Counted from the stretch's first letter, positions 1 through 8,401 are shown. The stretch: DNA of 59,896 nucleotides from JAZUCL01 sp045639125 (GCA_045639125.1 JAZUCL010000018.1:1-59896), one strand, 5' to 3'. Numbers and translations: made by a program. Notes: generated from the letters alone by a model not told the origin.

Positions 1-13
1 CTCCGTATATTCT

Positions 14-131
14 GTGTAATGCGGTCGCCAAACCTTTACACATTATATCACGGTGGTTTTTTATTGCATATACTAAAGTGTTTTTTCTTCCCCCAGTAGA
101 ACTGGGGGTTTATTTCCATGCCTTACAAGGC
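14..131 (-). other. Hairpin-rich segment resembling the tail after the serine recombinase
   Basis: This stretch has no gene. It holds an 8-bp perfect hairpin (90-108, arms CCCCCAGT/ACTGGGGG), a small hairpin (120-131, GCCTTACAAGGC) and the 12-mer GTGTAATGCGGT at 14-25 followed by CAAAC. The same 12-mer occurs in reverse complement at 59851-59862, again about 60 nt from a CCAGT/ACTGG hairpin. Shared architecture suggests a repeated structured or mobile-element-end sequence. Its identity is unknown to me. Confidence 0.35.
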
Positions 132-138
132 ACCAACT

Positions 139-177
139 AAAAACAAGGCGAACGCAGAATGCGTTCGCCTTGTTTTT
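139..177 (-). terminator. Rho-independent terminator of the oadB operon
   Basis: There is a near-perfect 17-18-bp stem with a GAA loop (arms containing ACAAGGCGAACGCA). A T-run follows on either strand, so it can act bidirectionally. It lies 20 nt past the stop codon of the small OadG-like gene and closes the minus-strand operon. Confidence 0.9.
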
Positions 178-196
178 TATCGGCATAAGCCGTTAT

Positions 197-340
197 TTAC
201 TCAGAGTCTTTCTTGGAGGCAGTTACCTTGTTGAGAATCATGGTAACTAACACGATTGCACCGATAACAACGAAGATACCGAGCATTCCAACGCCCATAT
301 AGTAAAGATTTGAGACAAAATTCATTGGATTGAAAGTCAT
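197..340 (-). CDS. Small OadG-like membrane subunit of Na+-pumping decarboxylase
   Basis: This is a 47-residue ORF starting MTFNPMNFVSNLYYMGVGML, with one hydrophobic segment (about residues 13-37) and a charged C-terminus ending KKDSE. It begins 25 nt after the oadB stop and ends just before a strong terminator, so it is the last gene of that operon. Size, single membrane span and position next to the beta subunit fit the gamma (OadG/MmdD-like) subunit, which in this family anchors and stabilises the alpha-beta complex. The usual soluble C-terminal tail of OadG is missing, so it is a minimal version. No alpha (carboxyltransferase) or biotin-carrier gene lies within the window. Confidence 0.6.
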   Translation of the reverse strand: MTFNPMNFVSNLYYMGVGMLGIFVVIGAIVLVTMILNKVTASKKDSE

Positions 341-364
341 AATTTACACAGCCTTTCTAATAAA

Positions 365-1465
365 TTAGCCGAAGAAGTTAAGAATCATGCCACCTGCGAT
401 AACGGAAGCAATCTGACCGGATACATTTACACCGATAGAGTGCATAAGCAGGAAGTTCTGAGGATCTGCCTCAAGACCAAGTTTGTGAACAACACGACCT
501 GACATTGGGAATGCAGAGATGCCTGCCGCACCAATCATTGGATTTATCTTTGTCTTTGAGAATATGTTAATTACCTTTGCGAAGATAACACCGCCTGCAG
601 TATCGAAGATAAATGCTACAAGTCCAAGTCCGAGGATAAGCAACGTGTCAATTGCAAGGAACTCTGCAGCCTGCATACGAAGTGCAATAGTGATACCAAG
701 GAAAATAGTAACGAGGTTTGCCAAAACCTTCTGTGCAGTTTCAGACAACGTATTAAGTACGCCACACTCACGAATGAGGTTACCAAACATAAGGAAGCCG
801 ATAAGTGCGACAGAGTCGGGGGCAACAAGACCTGCGATTACTGTGATAACAATCGGGAAGAGAATACGAGTAGTCTTTGTAACTTCCTTCTGAACGTAAG
901 GCATACGAATCATACGTTCCTTCTTGGTGGTGAGAAGTTTAATAACGGGAGGCTGAATGATTGGAACAAGTGCCATGTAGGAATACGCTGCAACCATGAT
1001 AGCACCGAGGTACTTAGAATTAAGTGCCTGTGCAACGACGATTGAAGTGGGGCCGTCAGCCGCACCGATGATAGCGATAGATGCTGCGTCATTAAGATCA
1101 AAGAACATAGACGCAAGGCACAGGGTAAAGAAGATACCAAACTGAGCAGCCGCACCGAAAATCATAAGTTTTGGATTTGAAAGCAAAGGGCCAAAGTCGA
1201 TCATCGCACCGATGCCAATGAACAGTATAAGCGGGAACAGTTCGTTTGAGATACCTGCTGCAAACAGTTCCTCAAGTGTTTCGATTGCACCTGAGAAAGG
1301 AAGGTTAACTAAAATCGCACCAAAGCCCATAGGCAATAAAAGTGTGGGCTCCATGTCCTTTGCGATGGCAAGATAAATGAGTATGCCACCGATTGCCCAC
1401 ATGACAAGTTGCTGCACAAGTTGCTGCCACTCAAGGGCTAAGATGTTTTCGTACAAGAATTCCAT
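365..1465 (-). CDS. oadB: Sodium ion-translocating decarboxylase, beta subunit
   Basis: This 366-residue polytopic membrane protein belongs to the OadB/MmdB/GcdB family. That subunit decarboxylates carboxybiotin and couples this to Na+ export across the cytoplasmic membrane. The family's two signature regions are present: GAADGPTSIVVA with the essential Asp near residue 137, and the C-terminal GAAGISAFPMSGRV segment. Length is normal for the family. A GGGGGA ribosome-binding site precedes the ATG. The gene starts 28 nt after the phosphate cotransporter stop and is followed by a 47-residue OadG-like gene, so the three are probably cotranscribed. The substrate (oxaloacetate, methylmalonyl-CoA or glutaconyl-CoA) cannot be told without the alpha subunit, which is not in this window. 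Confidence 0.92.
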   Translation of the reverse strand: MEFLYENILALEWQQLVQQLVMWAIGGILIYLAIAKDMEPTLLLPMGFGAILVNLPFSGAIETLEELFAAGISNELFPLILFIGIGAMIDFGPLLSNPKLMIFGAAAQFGIFFTLCLASMFFDLNDAASIAIIGAADGPTSIVVAQALNSKYLGAIMVAAYSYMALVPIIQPPVIKLLTTKKERMIRMPYVQKEVTKTTRILFPIVITVIAGLVAPDSVALIGFLMFGNLIRECGVLNTLSETAQKVLANLVTIFLGITIALRMQAAEFLAIDTLLILGLGLVAFIFDTAGGVIFAKVINIFSKTKINPMIGAAGISAFPMSGRVVHKLGLEADPQNFLLMHSIGVNVSGQIASVIAGGMILNFFG

Positions 1466-1493
1466 AAAATTTCCCCCAAAATATTTTTTATTT

Positions 1494-3254
1494 TTAACGC
1501 ATCACTGCGTATTTTTTAAGATAAGTTTCGTATTTCTCATTGTATGAATCAGAGTCAAGACGAATACTGCGAAGTCCTTCATGGACGTTCATATTGTTAT
1601 GTGCCGTTTCCATGATACAACCTGCAATATTTGAACAGTGGTCGGAAATTCGTTCCAAACTTGTCAGCAGATCAGACCATATAAAGCCTGCATCTATTGT
1701 GCAATCGCCTTGTTGGAGTCTGCGAATATGGTTCGCTCTTAAAAGTTCCTTCAAATGGTCAATTACCTCCTCAAGCGGTTCAACATTCGTTACCGCCGTA
1801 ACATCTGTAGAAACGAAAGCGTTAAGAGTAAGATCCACGATCTCACTAACTGATGCTATAAGTGTCGCAAGTTCTTGGGTTGCAAAAGAAGAAAACACAA
1901 TTTCTTTAGAACGTAATTCCTCAATAGACTCTGCTATATCAACACTATGGTCGGATATTCGCTCAAAATCACCAATAATACGAAGAAGTTGTGCCGCCTC
2001 AGCACTTTCATTCTCATTCATTTGATGAACACTTAACTTTACAAGGTAGTTACCGATAATATCTTCATAGTGATCAGTTTCTTCTTCACGATCTTTAATT
2101 GTTTTTACAATAGACTCATCATAAGATGTAAAGAGTGAAACGCTGTCTTTTAATGCACCTATTGCACAATGTGCCATTTCAACTGCATACAGGCGGCTAT
2201 GTTCCAACGCAATAGTCGGTGTAACAAGTAAACGTTCGTCAAGTGCAGTCTTTTTCTCCGTCTCCTTTGCATCAGGAACAAGGATACAAACAAGTTTCTC
2301 TAAAAGCCCTGACATCGGAAATAGGAGAATTGTACATACCAAATTAAATATGGAGTGTGCCACTGCAATACCAAGATGGTCAGCGGCAACCGACAAGAAC
2401 GCAGGCTCAAACAACCACTTAAACAAATACAACAATATAAGCATAACTGCTGTACCGATTACGTTAAAGAAAAGATGCACATAAGCAACTCTCTTTGCGT
2501 TTCTGTTTGCACCGAAAGATGACAAAAGTGCAGTTATGCAAGTGCCGATATTCTGTCCCATAATAATAGGAAGAACTGCACCATAGGTAACTTGACCTGT
2601 AACTGTCAATGCCTGCAAAATGCCGACAGATGCAGAACTCGACTGAATAATTGCAGTCAAAATAGCACCTACAAGAACGCCAAGGATTGGATTTGTAAAC
2701 ATTAAGAACAAATCGCTAAATGCAGGAACTTCCTTTAGTCCTGATACCGCACCTGACATAGTATCCATACCAAACATCAGCGTTGCGAAACCAAGAAGAA
2801 TCATTCCCGTATCCTTTCTCTTACTTACCTTGGAAAACAAATAAAATATGATACCAATAAGGGCAAGAATTGGAGTAAAGGACGTAGGTTTTAGAAGTCT
2901 AATGAAGAAGTTATCACCTGAAATACCACCAAGGCTCAGTATCCACGCCGTGACAGTAGTTCCAATATTGGCACCCATAATCACACCGATAGACTGTTTA
3001 AGTGACATTAGTCCCGAGTTGACGAAACCAACAGCCATAACAGTCGTAGCAGAAGAACTTTGAATAACAGCAGTGACTCCTAAGCCTGTTAGGAAACCTG
3101 CAAATTTATTTGTTGTCAGTTTGCCGATGAGTGTACTAAGTTTATCTCCTGCTCGGCGTTCCAAAGCCTGTCCCATAAAATTCATACCAAACAAGAATAG
3201 ACACAAGCCACCGACAAGACTTAGTAAATCAAAAAGTAAATCAAAAAAATCCAT
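1494..3254 (-). CDS. Na+/phosphate cotransporter with C-terminal PhoU-like domain
   Basis: The protein is 586 residues long (NptA/YjbB family). It moves inorganic phosphate together with Na+ across the membrane. Two inverted-repeat Na/Pi-cotransporter halves each carry the QSSSA signature (about residues 65-69 and 208-212). The C-terminal 200 residues form a PhoU-like helical bundle thought to sense or regulate phosphate flux. I chose the ATG at 3254 (MDFFDLLF), which has an AAAGGA site. The upstream extension would run through the inverted repeat at 3284-3324 and lacks a ribosome-binding site. It heads the operon with oadB and the OadG-like gene, placing phosphate uptake with a Na+ pump. PhoU-fused NptA proteins are common in Firmicutes. 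Confidence 0.93.
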   Translation of the reverse strand: MDFFDLLFDLLSLVGGLCLFLFGMNFMGQALERRAGDKLSTLIGKLTTNKFAGFLTGLGVTAVIQSSSATTVMAVGFVNSGLMSLKQSIGVIMGANIGTTVTAWILSLGGISGDNFFIRLLKPTSFTPILALIGIIFYLFSKVSKRKDTGMILLGFATLMFGMDTMSGAVSGLKEVPAFSDLFLMFTNPILGVLVGAILTAIIQSSSASVGILQALTVTGQVTYGAVLPIIMGQNIGTCITALLSSFGANRNAKRVAYVHLFFNVIGTAVMLILLYLFKWLFEPAFLSVAADHLGIAVAHSIFNLVCTILLFPMSGLLEKLVCILVPDAKETEKKTALDERLLVTPTIALEHSRLYAVEMAHCAIGALKDSVSLFTSYDESIVKTIKDREEETDHYEDIIGNYLVKLSVHQMNENESAEAAQLLRIIGDFERISDHSVDIAESIEELRSKEIVFSSFATQELATLIASVSEIVDLTLNAFVSTDVTAVTNVEPLEEVIDHLKELLRANHIRRLQQGDCTIDAGFIWSDLLTSLERISDHCSNIAGCIMETAHNNMNVHEGLRSIRLDSDSYNEKYETYLKKYAVMR

Positions 3255-3283
3255 GCATTTTTCCTTTCGTACTATATTTATCG

Positions 3284-3324
3284 TTTTTGCATGGTAATAG
3301 TCATATGCTATTACCATGCAAAAA
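3284..3324. promoter_or_regulatory. Perfect 17-bp inverted repeat in the nptA leader
   Basis: The arms TTTTTGCATGGTAATAG and its exact complement are separated by 7 nt. The repeat sits between a likely -10 box (TATAAT on the minus strand at 3336-3341) and the nptA start codon, so it would form the very 5' end of the mRNA. No T-run follows on the minus strand, so a terminator is unlikely. An operator or a 5'-stabilising hairpin are the alternatives. Confidence 0.7.
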
Positions 3325-3335
3325 CATACAAAGTA

Positions 3336-3341
3336 ATTATA
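3336..3341 (-). promoter_or_regulatory. -10 box of the nptA-oadB operon promoter
   Basis: TATAAT on the minus strand, preceded by TGTGA. The -35 region 17 nt upstream (CTGTAA) is weak, which would suit an activated or regulated promoter. The predicted start site falls at the edge of the 17-bp inverted repeat. Confidence 0.5.
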
Positions 3342-3458
3342 TCACATTTTTTCAGAAATTACAGTAAAAATGCAAAAAATTTTGACAGAAAATCATGATT
3401 AAAATCAGTTTGTTTTCGTTGCAAACGAATGAAATATTTTGAAATAGCCGAATTTTTA

Positions 3459-3640
3459 CTACTCCGAGTCGTTATGCATTCTGTACCCTACACCAAGTTC
3501 ATTTGAGATAATTCTGTTTTCTCCTGGTTCAATACACAATTTTTCTGATATTTGCCATATTAACTTGAAGTTTTTGGTGATTGCTTCATAACTTACACTC
3601 CAAGCGACAGTAAACCATAAATATTTACATGTCACAAGAA
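3459..3640 (-). pseudogene. Relic of a KdpE/OmpR-type response regulator C-terminus
   Basis: An open minus-strand frame of about 60 codons, without a usable start, ends at a TAG at 3459-3461. Its last residues read ...PGENRIISNELGVGYRM followed by HNDSE. The GVGYRM tail and the preceding IEP..NRII are typical of the winged-helix end of OmpR-family regulators, with KdpE the closest resemblance. Upstream, VSYEAITKN matches the start of such a winged helix, but the recognition-helix region between them is missing and no receiver domain is found. The remainder of the 3325-3860 gap shows no gene. I read it as a decayed remnant, with moderate confidence because the match is by eye. Confidence 0.5.
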
Positions 3641-3660
3641 AATTTTACAGACAGTTGGAA

Positions 3661-3689
3661 TTGACAATTAGATGTATAGTCGTTATCAT
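3661..3689 (+). promoter_or_regulatory. Candidate promoter upstream of the XRE regulator
   Basis: TTGACA at 3661-3666 and TATCAT at 3684-3689 with 17-nt spacing. Three copies of a CAGTTG-containing motif lie at about 3653, 3764 and 3785 (ACAGTTGG, GTCAGTTGA, GTCAGTTGG). These could be operator half-sites for the regulator encoded immediately downstream. Confidence 0.4.
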
Positions 3690-3860
3690 AAACATATAGT
3701 TAAAAACACGTATTTTTTAATAAGTTTATTGAAAAACGGCAAAAAAATACCGATATGCAACTGTCAGTTGACAAAAATGTGTCCGTCAGTTGGTGGTAAA
3801 ATCGTCAAAAGTGCGTTATACTTAACGTGTAAAAAAGCATATAGTAAAGGATGATAAGTT

Positions 3861-4814
3861 ATGATTTCTGATAAAATTACATATTTGCGAAAAGAAAAAG
3901 GTTGGTCGCAAGAGGACCTTGCAGAGAAAATGGAAGTGTCCCGCCAGTCTGTATCTAAGTGGGAGGCAAACCAATCTGTACCCGACCTTGATAAAATCAT
4001 TCGCCTTTCCCAATTATTTGGAGTTACTACTGATTATCTGTTAAAAGACGATATTTCCGAGCCTGTCATGTCAGAGAAATCTAACACAGACGTTCGTATC
4101 CGCCGTGTAATGCTTGATGAAGCACAAGATTATATTGCTCTTCGCAAAAAGGCGGCGAAGAGTATTGCAGTAGGAACTTTGCTTTGTATTCTCTCACCTA
4201 TACCTATAATCCTTTTAGGTGCTTTTACAGAAATGTTATTGTTATCGGATAGCATGACTGCATTCCTTGGAATTTCAGCACTTCTTATTATGGTAGCCGT
4301 TGCCGTTGCAATTTTTATACATACAGGACTAAAAAATGCCCCATACGAATTTTTGGAGAAAGAGTCATTTGATTTGGATGCTTCAGCAGAAAAATATATA
4401 GTGTCTGAGTATAATTCATTCCGTAAGACTTTTATTCGCATGGTCATTATAGGTACTGTGCTGTGTATACTGTCTGTTTCGCCTGTATTGTCATCTGTCT
4501 TTTTCTTAAATAGTATTTTGTTGCCGATTTTAATGTTGTGTGCACTTTTTGTCTTTGTTGGAATAGGTGTACTTCTACTGATTTTAGCAGGCGTTAAAAA
4601 TGAAGCATACAAAAAACTACTTAAAATTGGAGAACATAGCAAGAATCCCCAATTGGCTACATTTGAGGCTATATATTGGCCTATTGTAGTATGTATATAT
4701 CTCCTTTGGAGTTTTTCAAGTGATGATTGGGGTATCACTTGGGTTACGTGGGTTATAGCGGCTGCTATATCAAACGCTGTGGAGGCGTACATAAAATCAA
4801 AGGACAAAAAATAA
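3861..4814 (+). CDS. XRE-family transcriptional regulator with membrane domain
   Basis: The protein is 317 residues. Residues 1-60 form a Cro/CI-type helix-turn-helix (MISDKITYLRKEKGWSQEDLA start, with SRQSVSKWE as recognition helix). From about residue 105 onward there are several hydrophobic segments arranged as two similar pairs, each followed by an ALDEA/AEKYI-like soluble piece, and two more at the C-terminus. This is the common Firmicutes class of XRE regulators tethered to the membrane, presumed to sense envelope or ligand state. An AAAGGA site precedes the ATG. It is monocistronic, closed by the terminator at 4831-4865. Its targets are unknown; autoregulation through the repeated upstream CAGTTG motifs is an inference. 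Confidence 0.85.
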   Translation: MISDKITYLRKEKGWSQEDLAEKMEVSRQSVSKWEANQSVPDLDKIIRLSQLFGVTTDYLLKDDISEPVMSEKSNTDVRIRRVMLDEAQDYIALRKKAAKSIAVGTLLCILSPIPIILLGAFTEMLLLSDSMTAFLGISALLIMVAVAVAIFIHTGLKNAPYEFLEKESFDLDASAEKYIVSEYNSFRKTFIRMVIIGTVLCILSVSPVLSSVFFLNSILLPILMLCALFVFVGIGVLLLILAGVKNEAYKKLLKIGEHSKNPQLATFEAIYWPIVVCIYLLWSFSSDDWGITWVTWVIAAAISNAVEAYIKSKDKK

Positions 4815-4830
4815 ATACGTTTTGTTATAA

Positions 4831-4865
4831 AAAGATACTGCCAAATTACTTGGCAGTATCTTTTA
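4831..4865. terminator. Bidirectional terminator between convergent genes
   Basis: A perfect stem with arms AAAGATACTGCCAA/TTGGCAGTATCTTT and a 5-nt loop, flanked by A- and T-runs. It serves the XRE gene and the convergent Crp/Fnr gene. Confidence 0.92.
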
Positions 4866-4868
4866 GTC

Positions 4869-5543
4869 TTATCTTGACAGCCTCTTTAGTTTTTCAATAT
4901 CACGAACAAGTACGCCGCCTCTTGATAGTGTTACAATACCCTCATCAGAGAAGTATTTAAGGACACGGCTTACAACTTCTCTTGCACTGCCAATGTACTT
5001 TGCAATTTGCTCGTGAGTCATATTAAGTTCATTTCCACCTGTCTTTGAAAGTTCATTTACAAGGAAAGTCGCAAGACGACGATCCATACTCATAAACAAG
5101 ATCTGCTGAATTGCACTCATTGCGTAGGAAAAACGCTGTGTTGCAACTTTATACGCAAATGCCTCAACATATATATTTTGTTCCATTAGCATACGAAATA
5201 CTGACGCACTCACAACCAACAACCGACAATCTTCCTCTGCGTCAATAATAACATCAAATGTGATTTCACTCAATGCACATGATACTGATAAAATACACGT
5301 ATCACCGCCATAAAGTCGATAAAGCGTTATTTCCTTTCCTTCCTCGCTTAGCATATATACACGCAGTTGTCCTTTCTGTACAAGGACTATACCACGGCAA
5401 TTTTTGTCACCATTTTGAATGTTTTCACCTTTCTTACAATTAACACTACCCACATCTTCACACAGGAGTTGTTGCTGTGACACAGATAGTTTATCCCAAA
5501 AAGGGAAAAACTCTTTAAGTATATCTTTTTTCTCACTGTCCAT
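4869..5543 (-). CDS. Crp/Fnr-family transcriptional regulator
   Basis: The protein is 224 residues. The N-terminal half is a cyclic-nucleotide-binding-type beta-barrel (GxxVLVQKGQLRVY and GGDTCIL segments). A long dimerisation helix follows, then a C-terminal winged helix-turn-helix (MTHEQIAKYIGSAREVVSRVLKYF). The HTH matches the Crp/Fnr signature well. I see no N-terminal Fnr cysteine cluster and no clear cAMP-binding Arg/Ser pair, so the effector cannot be named. It is transcribed divergently from putP with a 234-bp shared intergenic region that contains the palindrome TTGTATACAA at 5703-5712, a possible site for this protein. Regulation of putP by it is an inference from position. Confidence 0.88.
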   Translation of the reverse strand: MDSEKKDILKEFFPFWDKLSVSQQQLLCEDVGSVNCKKGENIQNGDKNCRGIVLVQKGQLRVYMLSEEGKEITLYRLYGGDTCILSVSCALSEITFDVIIDAEEDCRLLVVSASVFRMLMEQNIYVEAFAYKVATQRFSYAMSAIQQILFMSMDRRLATFLVNELSKTGGNELNMTHEQIAKYIGSAREVVSRVLKYFSDEGIVTLSRGGVLVRDIEKLKRLSR

Positions 5544-5777
5544 TTATGTTCAACTCCCTAATATAACTTTTGTGACCCTATACGACAAAATATACCACGT
5601 TTTCTCTGTCCTTTCAATATAAATCATCAAAATAGTGTAAAAAACGCAAAATTATTTTTGAATATATAGTATTTATAACAAAATTAAAAATCTGTCAAAT
5701 TTTTGTATACAATTTTGAATAGTTATGGTATACTTGTGTAAGTATATCCAAATTCTAATTTATCAGGAGTTGAAACT

Positions 5778-7337
5778 ATGAACGGAAATAGTATCCAAAT
5801 GGCTATTACCATGACAATTTATATTGCCATTGTCATTGGTATTGGTGCCTACTTCGCAAAAATTTCTAACAAAAACTCAGAAAACTTCTTCATTGGCGGA
5901 CGCACACTCGGCCCATGGGTTGCGGCAATGAGTGCTGAAGCATCTGACATGAGCGGTTGGTTGCTTATGGGTCTGCCCGGTGTCGCTTACTGGTGCGGTA
6001 TCGCTGACGCTTTCTGGACAGCAGCAGGACTTGCAGTCGGTACATATTTGAACTGGCTCATCGTATCAAAACGTCTTCGTAAATATTCTTACGTTGCAAG
6101 CAATTCAATCACAATCCCGGATTTCTTTAGTAATCGTTTTAGAGAGAACAAAAAAGTCATTATGACTATTGCAGCATTGTTTATCCTTGTATTCTTCTCT
6201 GTATATGCAGGTAGTTGTTTCGTTACTTGTGGTAAACTGTTTAATTCCATGTTCGGCATCGATTATAAAATTATGATGCTCATTGGTGCTCTCTTTGTTA
6301 TCCTTTACACCTTCCTCGGCGGTTTCCTTGCAGAAAGTGTATCTGACTTTATGCAGGCACTTCTTATGATTTTTGCACTCGTTATAGTTCTCGTTGTAGG
6401 TACATCCTACGCAGGCGGCATCTCTGCTGTATGGGCTAATATCGGTGCAATCCCCGGTTTTGCAGAATTCTTCCACATTGCTCAACCTACAGTTGTTGAC
6501 GGTGTTCAGCAGGTTGTAAACAATGCACCTGTATTTGGTGAATCTGCAGAGTACAGTTTCTTAAGTGTTGCATCCATGATGGCATGGGGCCTTGGCTACT
6601 TTGGTATGCCTCAGGTTCTCCTTCGTTTCATCGCTATCCGTAAGTCCGAGGAACTCAAATCTTCAAGAAGAATTGCTACCATTTGGTGCGTTATCTCCCT
6701 TACAGCAGCAGTATTGATCGGTCTTATCGGACGTAGTGCATTCCCCACAGAACTTTTGACAAAGTCTACCGCTGAGAATATTTTCATTCTCATGAGCCAG
6801 ACTCTTCTTCATCCCCTGTTTGCAGGTGTTATCATGGCAGGTATTTTGGCGGCTACAATCAGTTCCTCCGACTCCTACCTTCTTATCGCTGCTTCCGCAA
6901 TTTCCAAGAATCTCTATCAGGGCGTTATTAAGAAGAACGCTACCGACAAGCAGGTTATGCTCGTCAGCCGTATCACACTTCTTGTTGTTGCACTTATCGG
7001 CATCATCATCGCTCTTGATGAAAACAGCGTAATCTTTGGTATAGTAAGTTTTGCTTGGGCAGGCTTCGGTGCCACATTCGGCCCGCTCATGCTCTTCTCT
7101 CTGTTCTGGAAACGTATCAATCGTGCAGGTGCAATCGCAGGTATGCTCGGCGGCGGTTTGAGCGTATTCGTATGGAAACTTCTTATTAGCCCTCTTGGCG
7201 GTGCTTTTGCTATCTACGAACTGCTCCCCGCTTTCATCATTTCTTCAATCCTCATCGTTGGTGTTTCTCTCATTACTCCTCCTCCCTCTGCGGAGATTCA
7301 GGCAGACTTTGAGAAAGCAAAAACCGTTGATTGCTAA
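5778..7337 (+). CDS. putP: Sodium/proline symporter
   Basis: The protein is 519 residues with about 13 transmembrane segments, a sodium:solute symporter family member. It imports L-proline with Na+. The PutP signature ASDMSGWLLMGLPG near residues 55-68 contains the Asp-Met pair linked to Na+ binding in Escherichia coli PutP, and NSITIPDFFSNRF matches the helix III region. Length is normal. AGGAG lies 8 nt before the ATG, and a TATACT -10 box is at 5729-5734 with a poor -35. It is monocistronic, followed by a strong hairpin at 7347-7378. It sits close to a Na+ pump operon that could supply the gradient. Confidence 0.93.
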   Translation: MNGNSIQMAITMTIYIAIVIGIGAYFAKISNKNSENFFIGGRTLGPWVAAMSAEASDMSGWLLMGLPGVAYWCGIADAFWTAAGLAVGTYLNWLIVSKRLRKYSYVASNSITIPDFFSNRFRENKKVIMTIAALFILVFFSVYAGSCFVTCGKLFNSMFGIDYKIMMLIGALFVILYTFLGGFLAESVSDFMQALLMIFALVIVLVVGTSYAGGISAVWANIGAIPGFAEFFHIAQPTVVDGVQQVVNNAPVFGESAEYSFLSVASMMAWGLGYFGMPQVLLRFIAIRKSEELKSSRRIATIWCVISLTAAVLIGLIGRSAFPTELLTKSTAENIFILMSQTLLHPLFAGVIMAGILAATISSSDSYLLIAASAISKNLYQGVIKKNATDKQVMLVSRITLLVVALIGIIIALDENSVIFGIVSFAWAGFGATFGPLMLFSLFWKRINRAGAIAGMLGGGLSVFVWKLLISPLGGAFAIYELLPAFIISSILIVGVSLITPPPSAEIQADFEKAKTVDC

Positions 7338-7346
7338 CTAAACACT

Positions 7347-7380
7347 AAACCGCCGATATTTGAAAGTATCGGCGGTTTTC
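7347..7380 (+). terminator. Terminator after putP
   Basis: A 12-bp stem (AAACCGCCGATA/TATCGGCGGTTT) with an 8-nt loop and a short T-run. It lies just upstream of the next gene's ribosome-binding site. Confidence 0.85.
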
Positions 7381-7399
7381 TATCAAAAGGTAGGTAAAT

Positions 7400-8212
7400 A
7401 TGTTAAAAAAGATTCTTAAAATTGCTCTGTCAGTCATATTGGCAGTTGCTATCGTAATTATACTTCTCTTTGCCGAGGCTTTTTGGGGAAATCCCCTTTC
7501 CAAATACCTTGCCACAAAAACGGTTAATGAATATCTGTCTCAAACCTATGGGGATACGGACTTTTACGTTGAATCTGTCAATTATAACTTCAAGTTTGGA
7601 AACTACTATGCCCGTGTTAAATCTCCGTCGAGTATTGATACTCACTTTAATATTTCTACCGACAAGTGGGGCAACTTCCAAAGTGACACGTATGAAAGCC
7701 GTGTGCTGGGCAGATTCAATACGGCACAGCGAATTGACGAGGAGTACCTCAACCTCGCAAATACTGTGTTTGAAAGCCCCGACTTCCCCTACTGCGGTGA
7801 CATTTCTTTTGGTATAATCGAGTGTTTCCCTGAAAGTGAACTTGGTCAGTCTTATGTGCCTGAGTATGCACTCAATCAAAACAAGTTGGTTTTAGATGAA
7901 GAATATGATATTTCTGCCCTCGGTGCTAAGCACGGTCACATTGTTTTATATGTACAGAATGAGGACGTATCGGCGAAGAAATCGGCAGAAATATTACTTC
8001 ACGTCAAGGAAATTCTCGACGAAGGCGGTGTGCCTTTCTATGCCATAGATTTCGTTTTGAGAAAGCCGAAGCCTTTGGACGGTACACCTTGGAGTGACGA
8101 GCAGATATCGGTTGAAAATCTTCTTTATACCGATATTTATCCCGAAAACTTTGGTGAGCGTATTCAGCAGGCACACGATATGAAAGCAGAATCGGATAAA
8201 TTCACAAAATAA
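7400..8212 (+). CDS. Membrane-anchored YfjL-like protein of unknown function
   Basis: The protein is 270 residues, with one N-terminal hydrophobic helix (about residues 5-25) without a lipobox cysteine, so it is probably an anchored extracellular protein. The segment NEYLSQTY...FYVESVNYNFKFGNYYARV resembles the YfjL-like family of Firmicutes, in which a conserved beta-rich module follows the anchor. The C-terminal half (KHGHIVLYVQNEDVSAKKSAEILLHV...) could be a second copy of an alpha/beta module. No catalytic motif is visible. The start follows AAAGGTAGG. It lies directly downstream of the putP terminator and has no obvious operon partner. Confidence 0.6.
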   Translation: MLKKILKIALSVILAVAIVIILLFAEAFWGNPLSKYLATKTVNEYLSQTYGDTDFYVESVNYNFKFGNYYARVKSPSSIDTHFNISTDKWGNFQSDTYESRVLGRFNTAQRIDEEYLNLANTVFESPDFPYCGDISFGIIECFPESELGQSYVPEYALNQNKLVLDEEYDISALGAKHGHIVLYVQNEDVSAKKSAEILLHVKEILDEGGVPFYAIDFVLRKPKPLDGTPWSDEQISVENLLYTDIYPENFGERIQQAHDMKAESDKFTK

Positions 8213-8235
8213 AGTTACAAAATTTAGGTATTCCC

Positions 8236-8264
8236 TTGACAAAAAATCCGTCTCACGATAGAAT
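8236..8264 (+). promoter_or_regulatory. Promoter of the Gfo/Idh/MocA gene
   Basis: TTGACA (8236-8241), 17 nt, TAGAAT (8259-8264). The start codon is about 138 nt downstream. A second TATACT with no good -35 occurs at 8360-8365, and another TTGACA at 8297, so more than one start site is possible. Confidence 0.6.
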
Positions 8265-8401
8265 TTACTTGTGTGTGCCAAAACATTGAAAATCCTTTGA
8301 CATTATTTGCAAATGAAATGTTAATTGATTCTTCTCTGTCCTGTCGGCAGAAAGTATGGTATACTGACTACATAAAAAACAACTTAACGGAGGTCTTTCC
8401 T

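Noticed and set aside
3672..3854. 60-codon plus-strand ORF before the XRE regulator
   Set aside because: No ribosome-binding site, no recognisable protein features, and it overlaps the promoter and repeated CAGTTG motifs.
4130..4807. 225-codon minus-strand ORF opposite the XRE regulator
   Set aside because: It is a shadow of a hydrophobic coding region with no ribosome-binding site and no recognisable domain. The plus-strand frame has a clear HTH.
8273..8401. Longer N-terminus for the Gfo/Idh/MocA protein
   Set aside because: The extra 43 residues have no family similarity and cover promoter-like sequence. MKKVKWGILGAGG at 8402 with GGAGG is the natural start.
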